This document shows, piece after piece, positions 56,055-64,000 of a DNA stretch of 64,000 nt (position 1 is the first letter of the stretch; the number at the start of each line of letters is the position of its first letter). The notes beneath the pieces were generated by a model. That model saw only the letters and a program-made list of their open reading frames with translations. It was not told where the DNA came from and ran no database searches. The DNA comes from Myxocyprinus asiaticus (Eukaryota; Chordata; Actinopteri; Cypriniformes; Catostomidae). A program made the position numbers and the translations under genes. The DNA is taken from NCBI RefSeq assembly GCF_019703515.2, contig NC_059358.1:45146594-45210593 (forward strand), given 5' to 3'.

Positions 56055-56230
56055 AAATGGAGAAACTTGGCACAGTAGTGACCCTTCCCAGAAGTTGCCA
56101 GTGTATTAAGAGAAATATAATTTATGACAGTCCAGTGTGAGATTAATAAAATGCAGTGCTGATATATGTTGATCGTGAGCGATCAAGAGTTCAAAAGTCT
56201 GATTGCTTGGGGGAAGAAGCTGTCATGAAG

Positions 56231-56970
56231 TCAGCTGGTGCAGGTCCTGATGCTGTGATACCGCCTGCCTGATGGTGGCAGTGAGAGCAGCCCATGGCTC
56301 GGGTGGCTGGAGTCGCTGATGCTCCAAGCTTTTTTCACACACAGCCTGGTATAGATGTCCTGGAGGGAGGGAGGCTCACCTCCAATGATGTGTCTGGCAG
56401 TTCGCACCACCCTTTGCAGGGCTTTGCGGTTGATGTTGGTGCTGTTGCCGTACCAGGCAGTGATGCAGCCAGTCAGGATGCTCTCTACAGTGTTTGTGTA
56501 GAACCGTGTGGGGATGTGGTGGTTCATTCCAGACTTCCTCCGCCATCTCCGGAAGAAGAGGTGCTGGTGAGCCTTCACAATGGCCTCTGTGTGGACGGAC
56601 CATGTGAGTTCCTCAGTGATGTGGACACTGAAGAACTTGAAGATGCTGACCCTCTCCACCGGTGCTCCATTGATGGTGATGGGGCTGTGTTCTCTGTCTT
56701 TTCTCCTGAAGTCCACCACAAGCTCCTTGGTCTTACTGATGTTGAGGGAGAGGTTGTGCTCCTGGCACCAGCATGTCAGAGTGTGCACCTCCTCTCTGTA
56801 GGCTGTTTCATCATTGTCAGTGATCGGACCTACCACCGTCATATCATCAGCAAACATGAGCTATGTGTTGCCACACAGTCATGTGTGTACAGGGAATACA
56901 GGAGTGGGCTGAGAACACAGCCCTGTAGGGCTCCAGTGTTGAGGGTCAGTGGTGAGATGTTACTGCCCAT
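56231..56970 (-). pseudogene. L2-type LINE RT, motif C to C-terminus
   Basis: After the hAT insertion: LNTGAPQGC-type block (about 56920), FADDMTVVG (motif C) at 56855, SLNISKTKELVVDFRRK, IESILTG-like and ALQRVVRTARHIIG blocks, and the usual SDSSHPSHGLLSLPPSGRRY end. The 3' tail has no clear poly(A). Small deletions surround motif C. Confidence 0.8.
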
Positions 56971-56976
56971 TCTGAC

Positions 56977-58147
56977 TAGAGCCTGACCGATATGGGATTT
57001 TTGAGACCGAAACCGATTTTAGAGAGGGGAGAATTCACCAATTACCGATATGGTGGCCGATATATTCAACTTTTGGGCTGGAATGTAAACAGACCTTTTT
57101 CTATGTGGATTGTTAACCAATTTTGCATATGACTAAGGCTGCTTTCTTAAACAGATATTTTTATCAAAGAATATTTGACATTATTATTGTTATACATTGT
57201 CAACAAATTCTAGAAATGAACACTGAGAAAAGAATAAATAAAAATACAATAAATAGCTAAAACTTCAGTACTGTTTAGTATCGGTCAAATGCTGACCATT
57301 AAAATAAAGAATAAAAATAAAATAAATAGCTAAATTAACATCAGTACTGTTTAGTATCAGTCAAATGCTATGTTAATACTGCAGAGTCAAGATAAACAGA
57401 TAAGCAGCGGTGTTACACCGTATTCTGCTATACAAGTTCAGGGGAAAATTTAAATGGTGGAAAACCAGACTTTTAAATATTACATTTTATAAATGCAACG
57501 ACTGGAATTGTTCAGTTGAAGAGGGTACCAAACTGTGAATCCTGAACAAAACAGTTTCGTGAATACGTTTACTCATTAGCTTAGTGCTTAGCTAGTTCAT
57601 TATAAGCTCATTGTCACGGAGAGTAAAAGAAGGACGTTGTTTATTTTACTTTCCAGCATTGTGTCTCACCAACTAGGTAATAACATAGCATGAAATCAAC
57701 ACTCGGACACAATCCACCACCGCACCGCTGTCTGCTGAACTCTGATGTTTACCTTTCAATCTGCTATATTACTTACTGCACTGACAAGCTATAGCTGGCT
57801 AACAGCAAACAGACATGAGTGACATGGATGTCAGGGACAAGGTTAATGTTATATTGAAAAGGGAAAATGATGGGGTCATTGTTTAAGTTTCCAGTATGTA
57901 TTTCACAAACTAGTTAACTTACCGACACACAGCTCAACTCTGCCCTGTCTGCAGAGCCACCATCAGTTCAGCTCTGTAAACAATGGAGTCTGAGCATGCT
58001 CTGTTGGACAAACTACGCTATAACACCAATTCTAAAGCATTGTTTTCTGCATTATATGTTCTGAAAAAAAGTTTTAATATTGGCACATATCAGTAAAATA
58101 TACACAGATACCGATATATCGGTGAAAGGCTAATCGGTCGGGTATTA
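56977..58147. mobile_element. Non-autonomous hAT element inside the LINE
   Basis: Inverted ends TAGAGCCTGACCGAT and, read from the right, TAATACCCGACCGAT. A perfect 8-bp duplication ATTCTGAC lies at 56969-56976 and 58148-58155. The 8-bp target and the termini indicate the hAT superfamily. The internal part is non-coding and contains a diverged direct repeat (57229-57305 and 57307-57375, with CAGTACTGTTTAGTAT). Confidence 0.88.
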
Positions 58148-58894
58148 ATTCTGACCACCTGGCATCTGTCTGACAGGAAGTCCAGGATCCAGCTGCACAG
58201 TGAGCTGTTTAAGCCCAGAGCCCAGAGTTTCACATCAAGCTTGGAGGGCACTATGGTGTTGAATGCTGAGCTGTAGTCTGCAAACATCATTCTCATATAT
58301 GCGTTCCTTTTTTCCAAGTGGGAAAGAGCAGTGTGTATTGTAACTGCAAGGGCATCATCAGTGGAGCGGTTGCCTCTGTAAGCAAACTGTAGTGGGTCCA
58401 GTGAGGCAGGCAGCACAGAGCAGATATGGTCTCTGATAAGCTTTTCAAAGCACTTGCTGATGTTGGGATTTAGGGCAAGTTATCTTTTACTGTTTTGGTA
58501 TGGACACAATGGTGGATGTCTTAAACCATGTAGGAACCATAGACAGGGAGAGGGAGAGATTGAAAATGTCCGTTAAAACACCCGCTAGTTGATCCACGCA
58601 AGCTCTGAGAGCGCGGCCCGGAATGCCTTCTGGACCTGCAGCTTTGCGAATAGTAACCCATTTGAGAGAGCGGGTTACATCCGCAACAGAGACAGAAAGT
58701 GAACTAACCTTTGCTGTGTCTGGCACGGGAGTTCTCTCCGTGGAGATGTTGTTTTCCTCAAAATCCTGTAAGCGGGCATAAGGAGAATGGAAGAGTGGTC
58801 CGATTTGCCAAAATGTGGGCGGAGGAGGGATTTGTAAGCATCCCCGAAGGGAGAGTAGCAGTGATCTAAAACCCGGTCCCCTCGTGTGTTGCAT
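58090..58894 (-). pseudogene. L2-type LINE RT, N-terminal and motif A part
   Basis: The 58894-58487 frame has SLKWVTIRKAAGPEGIPGRA and TIVSIPKQ, the fingers region. The next frame (58416-58150) has LDPLQFAYRGNRSTDDA, MMFADYSSAFNTI (motif A, Asp present) and LGLNSSLCSWILDFLSDR. The last residues before the stop come from the hAT insert, not from the LINE. About 70 bp between the frames hold a frameshift. Confidence 0.8.
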
Positions 58895-59037
58895 CTGATG
58901 TGTTGATAGTATTTAGGTGAGATTGTTCTGAGATTGGCTTTGTTAAAGTCCCCTGTAACAACGAATGTGTCCTCAGGGTGCGCAGTTTCCTGCTCACTTA
59001 TACTCCCATACAGTTCCTCATTGGAGCAATACATCAT
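58675..59037 (-). pseudogene. L2-type LINE endonuclease C-terminal remnant
   Basis: VVTGDFNKANL (metal/catalytic Asp motif, GDFN intact) and SDHSSILL (SDH motif) of an APE-type endonuclease. The N-terminal half is outside the truncated element. A frameshift follows near 58740. Confidence 0.75.
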
Positions 59038-59045
59038 AAGAAAGG

Positions 59046-59649
59046 TCTAATACTTCAACTTTGATATTTAGCCATTCTTTCACTATAGAAATTTTACTGC
59101 CTGAGTAAGTTCTTAATTTATGTCAACATACCAAAACATTAAAGCTGGATTTATGAAAATGAAACCATTATTAAGACGCACGTACCTATTCAGTGATGGA
59201 AACTACCTTTGAGTTGTCCCTAGTAGGCTTCAGTGAACAACATCCAATAGAAAATGTAGTTCAAAAGTGTGCACATTTACAGAAATTGATGGATTCTCAT
59301 ATTTACATCATAATAATTCTTGTCCATTTTCCACTAAATTATGTGATTTATGATCCGCTGATATGGTGATTTCCAATCCTCCAGGAGCTAGAAGGCACAC
59401 AAGTTAATTTCTCAGCTGCATGCTGGGAATTCTGTAAATCTGCTTTGTCTCATTTTATGATTGGAATCCACAAGTTCATTAAAAGACACTGCTGTAGCAA
59501 TTCAATTATGATTGTAAGTAAAATATATGCATAAGATAATGTTTATTTAATAATGTTTACTATTCTGCATTCAGGCACTAATGCAAACGGCTAAGGCTGT
59601 ATGTGGCCAGAATCACATGACGTGGTCTTGGACAATGTTTCATATGATG
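59046..59649. other. No recognised feature
   Basis: AT-rich, unremarkable. Possibly unique sequence. Confidence 0.35.
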
Positions 59650-59659
59650 TAAGAGTTTT

Positions 59660-60107
59660 TTTTTTTTTTTTCTCTGTGATTTCTTCCCTTTTTTTCTCCA
59701 ATGTGGGATGCCCAATGCCCAATGCGCTCGAAGTCCTTGTGGTGGCGTAGTGACTCTTCTCAATCCGGGTGGCAGAGGATGAATCTCAGTTGCCTCCGTG
59801 TCTGAGACAGTCAAGCTGCACATCTTATTACATGGCTTGAGCGCATTACTGTGGAGACATAGTGCGTGTGGAGGCTTCATGCTATTCTCTGCGGCATCCA
59901 CGCATAACTCACCACGCTCCCCACTGAGAGCGAGAACCACATTATAGCGACCACGAGGAGGTTACCCCATGTGACTCTACCCTCCCTAGCAAAATTTGGT
60001 TGCTGAGGAGACCTGGCTGGAGTCACTCAGCAGGCCTTGGATTCGAACTCATGACTCCAAAATTGGTAGTCAGCGTCTTTACTCGCTGAGCTACCCAGGC
60101 CCCCACT
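59660..60107 (-). mobile_element. tRNA-derived SINE, family A, with target duplication
   Basis: Head at the right (CGCTGAGCTACCCAGGCCCC, 60085-60104), B-box-like GATTCGAACTCATGACTCC near 60040. The body has CTCAGTTGCCTCCGTGTCTG, and the left tail a long T run (minus-strand A tail). TAAGAGTTTT flanks both sides (59650-59659 and 60108-60117). Confidence 0.92.
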
Positions 60108-60117
60108 TAAGAGTTTT

Positions 60118-60479
60118 AAAGTTATCATCCTCAAATTTGAAATATAACATTCAGACATGTAGTTTTAGTTCCATTGTGTTTCTATGCATCAACAAGGTCA
60201 GTGTCATATTATTTCATATAAATAAGTTATAGGGAAAAAAGTGCTGATCACTTTACAATAAATTTGAGCTTTTCTAACAATTTTTCTTCATGACTTTTAT
60301 TAATACTGACTTTTTAACAACAAACTTCCAAGTGTCTCCTTTCAAAAGTGACCACAATTATGCCTGTAAGACAATGTGGGGATGAACTACAGCTATTGGA
60401 TTTTGAGTGTCCTTTTTAGGCTTGTGCCTAGGCAATTTATTTTACAGTCAGCAGTAAACACAACAATCAGACAACATTA
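60118..60479. other. No recognised feature
   Basis: AT-rich spacer between a SINE and a LINE tail. Confidence 0.35.
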
Positions 60480-60850
60480 ATAAATACAACAAACAAAAAA
60501 AATCACATTGAATGATTTAAAAAGCCAATGGCAGCTGGAACAAAATATTCATCCTACATGTTGGCAGATTATATCTGTGGCCAGACGGAAGCAACTTAAC
60601 CTCGTTGGACGGGGTGGCTAGAATCAGCCAAAATTGACTGGGCTGTCTTTAAAACCCTGATTTTGTACAGATGAGTTAAGTCATTCAAGGTCATGCCTGC
60701 AATTTTGCTGCACACTTTAACATACCCTGCAATCTGTTTCTATTTTTAAGGTTAAGTGACCTGTACCAGCTGACAAAAGAAAACGTAAGGATAGATTCAA
60801 TAAGGGGGTGCAAAGAAACGGGTTAAGTCATCCTCAAAATAGGGAGCAAG
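60480..60850 (-). pseudogene. LINE reverse transcriptase C-terminal remnant
   Basis: On the minus strand, VKVCSKIAGMTLNDLTHLY, then VLKTAQSILADSSHPVQR and, after a frameshift, LLPSGHRYNLPTCRMN. These blocks are the conserved end of fish LINE ORF2 proteins, related to but different from the element at 56-59 kb. Too short for the catalytic core. Confidence 0.65.
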
Positions 60851-61187
60851 GGACCATCCTATAGCTTTCCTATGCAGCCAAGTGTATTCACCCCTAACAT
60901 CTGGTCAGAAGTTTAGTTTCAGGCTGCAACTGAAATTTGCATCACTCAACATGGTTTGCAGACATGGGACAATGGTAATCCGTACTTGGATTCAGAATTT
61001 GATACATTTTATTTAACATTGTTGTCAGTGATTGGACAATGCTGGCCATTACTTTTGAATCAGAATTAATTATGATAATTTCTGATTGGTAAAATGCTTC
61101 AGCATTGGCTATCAATTGTTTGTTTGACAGTGCAAAGAGAAAACTTTGAGATTTTGCTCAGGATTTTCTCAGGAGGTTAATCAGTTG
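60851..61187. other. No recognised feature
   Basis: No domain, no repeat ends. Confidence 0.3.
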
Positions 61188-61435
61188 TGCAGCCTTAATG
61201 GATACCATACTGATGTCTCAGGTTAAAGTCTGGAGATTTCAGGGCATTTTGAATGGCTTCCCCTCATCAACTGTCACATCTGCAAGGCTGATTCTTCCTG
61301 ATGAATGTGAAAATGACAAAGAATAGAAATGTAGGTTTATGTTTTGAGGAGTTCCAACCCTTCTACATTATGTGGCTTTTATTATTTCTGGATTGTGCAT
61401 TTTAAATTCAGAGTCTGTGGTCTCCAAAAAAAAAA
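61188..61435 (+). repeat. Dispersed repeat shared with 6945-7150
   Basis: GCAGCCTTAATGGATACC, ATACTGATGTCTCAG, TTATTATTTCTGGATTGTGC and GGTCTCC occur in the same order as at 6945-7150. It ends in an A run (61428-61449), as a retrotransposed sequence would. Confidence 0.6.
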
Positions 61436-61678
61436 AAAAAAAAAAAAAACTGTCAGGTGTTTCTTTGCTTCCACGTCGTGCATTAAAATAGTTTAACCCA
61501 CACCTAGCCCTTACACCTAGGATTATCCCTTACATGTAGTATCTTTTACATATAATGGCTTTCAAATGTGGTTTTAAATTATCCGTGAATATCTGAAAAA
61601 AGGGGCAATGGGAAGTGATTCAGTTTATACATCTATTCTGCTATTGAGGTCAAATAAATGAAACGATCTGCAGCTTGC

Positions 61679-61710
61679 GCGCACACACACACACACACGC
61701 ACACACACAC
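61679..61710. repeat. CA microsatellite
   Basis: (CA)n with CG interruptions. Confidence 0.95.
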
Positions 61711-61832
61711 GGGGAACTTGTAAATTACAGCAAATACTTAACTCATGAATATTGCGAACTATCGGAAAACCAATTAAACACTTTGCAAAAGTGTAAAATA
61801 GCAATAGGATAATAGCAAAACATAAGGATGTC

Positions 61833-61863
<31 letters not shown>

Positions 61864-62515
61864 ACTTGTAAAATCATTTTATCCAAGTCCATTGTACTTG
61901 CATGCACGGTATGTGTTTGTGTTGTTAGAGTGTTGTGTATGTGTGGAGTTGAGACATTCCTTGTTACCACAAACATAGAAATTCACCTAATATTTGTTAT
62001 ACATCCTTTATTACACTGTCACCCAAAAGTCCTACTTCATTTTCAATGTGTCTTAAACTCTTCAAAGTTGAATAAATGATACAACAACCATTTAAAAATG
62101 TAAATGAATAAAATTATCCTTGCAGCAATTTTTTGAAAAACAAAAAGTAGTTTTATAAAGAATAAACATATATATTTCACATGGGTCTTTTTTTGACCAA
62201 CATAGATTTTAGGAGGGTAAAGTCACCTATGCATTTTTATGGTTAACCAAGTGCCTATAGGCAAACTAAGCAAGTTGCTTAGGGCCCCTGATCCACCAGG
62301 GGGCCCCTACACTGTCAAAGACATAAGTAGTGTTACAAACATACTGACAGGGGCCCCCCCCCCCACACAAATTTTTGCTTAGGGCCCCAAAAAGGCTAGT
62401 ATGGGGTAACTGGGTTAAACCAAACCCTAGTTTTAGTTTCACAGTTTCTAATTAAAATCTAGTTCAAAACTAAAGCAAATACAAGGCTTGAATAATAGGA
62501 AGTGGGTAAAGTGGA
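61711..62515. other. AT-rich stretch with a GGGCCCC-rich inverted patch
   Basis: At 62278-62395 TTGCTTAGGGCCCC occurs twice (62277 and 62377), enclosing AGGGGGCCCC and a 13-C run, the remains of a known type of dispersed fish repeat. A TA run lies at 61838-61851. No gene found. Confidence 0.4.
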
Positions 62516-62531
62516 ATTTGAAATGTTTTAA

Positions 62532-62880
62532 TTTGGAATTCCCAATGTGCTCTAAGTCCTCATGGTAGCATAGAGACTCTCAGTTGCCTCCACATCTGAG
62601 ACAGTCAATCTGTACATCTTATCACGTGGCTTATTGAGTGTGTTACCATGGAGACATAGCATGTGTGGAGGCTTCACAACTCCCCACATGCCCCACCAAG
62701 AGTGAATCATATTATAGCAACCACAAGGAGGTTACCCAATGTGACTCTACCCTCCCCAGCAACTGGGCCAATTTGGTTGCTTAGGAGACCTGGCTGGAGT
62801 CACTCAGCATGCCCTGGATTTGAACTCGTTACTCCAGGAGTGGTAGGCAGCATCTTTACTCACTGAGCTACCCAAGCCCA
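62532..62880 (-). mobile_element. tRNA-derived SINE, family A, shortened
   Basis: Head at the right (CACTGAGCTACCCAAGCCC), B-box-like GGATTTGAACTCG near 62816, body with CTCAGTTGCCTCCACATCTG. It lacks about 60 bp of body compared with 59660. TGAAAT and GTTTTAA words occur on both sides, a decayed target duplication. Confidence 0.82.
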
Positions 62881-62896
62881 TGAAATAGCTGTTTTA

Positions 62897-63342
62897 AAAG
62901 ACATACTGAGGATTCAGCGTGACTTGCAGACTTGGGCTTCACCCACTCGCGTGGCGCCCATAACTCCTCTACTGAGCTCTACTGTTCTGCCTGTAAAAAG
63001 CAAGTTCTTCCACTGCTCCGCTGACAAAAACAGTGATACATTTATGATATAAAAATAGGGTTGGTTTCAATGAAAAATGAGCAAAGCCAAATAAGATAAG
63101 AGAAGTGGATCACAAGATAAGTCACGCACAGCTCTTATCTGCTAAGAGAGGGGGAAGAAATTATAATCCAACTACAGTACATTCACTTCATGTTCAGGCT
63201 GAACCAGAGAAAAAAGACAAATGGTCTAAAGAACTCGTAGCCAAAGAAGGGCATTAAGCTCCATCACATTAAGTCTATTTCTAATCACCACCCGCTTGAT
63301 GCTTTGCAAATTTGCTCTACAATGTTGCCATTCAGCTAAATC
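62897..63342. other. No recognised feature
   Basis: Unremarkable sequence, possibly unique. Confidence 0.3.
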
Positions 63343-63545
63343 CAATTTTATTTCTATAGCGCTTATCGTAATGCATATTGTTACAAAGCAGCTTACAAAA
63401 ATCAGAGTTTTAATACCCTCAGTGAGTAAACCAAAGACGTTAGTGGTTAGGAAAAACTTCCTAAGCTGAAATGGATAGAAGAAACCTTTGATGAAACCAA
63501 GACTTGGCAGAGGGGAAGCATTGTCCTTTTGGAAGCACATACTGT
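63343..63545. repeat. Dispersed fish repeat
   Basis: AATTTTATTTCTATAGCGCT, ACAAAGCAGCTTACA, GGAAAAACTTCC and GAAGAAACCTTTGATGAAAC form a pattern I recall as a common dispersed repeat in teleosts. No coding capacity or ends. Confidence 0.45.
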
Positions 63546-63642
63546 GTTCAGGGTCAGACTGGGAGACTACATTTTACCAGTAATTTGAAGATTTTTGTGA
63601 CCCACTGGAAATAGGTTTCATCATAGAGATCTATTATCTATA

Positions 63643-64000
63643 TTGTAGCCAAGTGGAGAAATTTCATATTATTTAACTCTAGTCATAAATTGGATGTGGC
63701 CCATTTAAGAACCAGAGTTTTACGACACCTGCTTTCCAGCACTCATCGTGTTGAGCATGTGTGCAGGTTAGAGACGTGAGAACTTATATTGTGCAAGAGA
63801 GTTCCTGTTTTTGTTCATCGGTTGCTTATTTTTGGGTATCAGATTTTACACAATTCTTATAAATTGCATTAAATATGTGTTCAGAAGAGTCATCTGTTAA
63901 AATTGAGTGTTTGATATGGGCTATTTTTGAAGGATGCATATGGATTGAATGTGTGGAGTTTGAACACGTTTTGTGCACAGGCGAGGTCTGAGTATGCAAA
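63643..64000 (+). repeat. Dispersed repeat shared with 11832-12150
   Basis: GTAGCCAAGTGGAGAAATTT, TAGTCATAAATTGG, TTTTGTTCATCGG, GTGTTCAGAAGAGT and TGTGTGGAGTTTGA, in the same order and orientation as at 11832-12150. It continues beyond the window. Confidence 0.65.

Larger units (their letters stand above)
55366..56105 (+). mobile_element. Tc1-type DNA transposon, 3' truncated, with SINE insert
   Basis: A TA target (55366-55367) is followed by the terminus CAGTGCTGTGAAAAAAG. The leader runs to the transposase start near 55751. After the SINE at 55865-56054, transposase-like sequence continues briefly (CACAGTAGTGACCCTTCCC) and stops near 56105, next to the 3' end of a LINE. The catalytic DDE part and right terminus are missing. 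Confidence 0.75.
56110..59045 (-). mobile_element. L2/CR1-type LINE, 5' truncated, split by a hAT element
   Basis: Read on the minus strand: end of endonuclease (59037 to about 58740), linker and RT N-terminus (58894-58487), RT core (58416-58150 and 56970-56231) and a 3' tail to about 56110. No RNase H follows, as normal for L2/CR1. An insertion at 56977-58147 lies between two RT blocks. The element begins within the endonuclease, the usual 5' truncation of LINEs. Confidence 0.8.

Noticed and set aside
56294..56986. Long plus-strand open frame of 230 codons
   Set aside because: It is antisense to the L2-type LINE RT, which shows clear conserved motifs on the minus strand. The composition is a mirror of that gene.

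Overview
This window looks like repeat-dense vertebrate nuclear DNA, most likely from a teleost fish and probably a cyprinid. The evidence is its repeat content: DIRS-type tyrosine-recombinase retrotransposons, a Gmr1-like Ty3/gypsy element, I-type, L1-type and L2-type LINEs, a fish-type endogenous retrovirus, Tc1, hAT and piggyBac remnants, several tRNA-derived SINE families, and many small inverted-repeat elements (MITEs). The species-level guess rests on remembered similarity to carp and zebrafish repeats, not on a search. I found no convincing host protein-coding gene, no rRNA gene, no functional tRNA gene and no CRISPR array.

Layout. 0-12.6 kb: small elements (five repeat families, three SINEs, two copies of a TTAA-flanked element, several MITEs) in AT-rich background. 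12.66-23.74 kb: one minus-strand I-type LINE (ORF1 with CCHC knuckles; ORF2 with endonuclease, reverse transcriptase and RNase H), split inside its RT domain by a 6.2-kb DIRS element (14105-20338). A perfect 65-bp inverted repeat joins the 5' end of the LINE to a second head-to-head copy of the same sequence. 24.4-31.5 kb: a SINE, then a 5'-truncated, many-times-broken endogenous retrovirus that carries two later insertions. 31.5-32.9 kb: L1 ORF1 remnant. 32.9-36.06 kb: Gmr1-like Ty3/gypsy remnant whose integrase lies upstream of its reverse transcriptase, ending in a 3' LTR. 36.7-38.6 kb: an unclassified stretch with promoter-like motifs and a polyadenylation signal. 38.9-48.4 kb: a run of MITEs, LTR-like fragments and a piggyBac derivative. 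51.2-55.05 kb: a second, shorter DIRS copy. 55.4-59.04 kb: a Tc1 fragment (interrupted by a SINE) abutting a minus-strand L2-type LINE that is split by a hAT element with a clean 8-bp target duplication. 59.6-64 kb: SINEs, a LINE tail remnant, and repeats shared with the left end of the window.

How the parts relate. Nothing here forms a host pathway. Nesting gives a relative history: the I-LINE predates the DIRS insertion, the L2 LINE predates the hAT insertion, the Tc1 and TTAA elements predate the SINEs inside them, and the retrovirus predates the MITE and LTR-like element inside it. All long elements carry stops or frameshifts. The two DIRS copies have complementary defects, so neither is autonomous, although a recombinase or RT supplied from elsewhere could still act on the nearly intact ends of copy 1.
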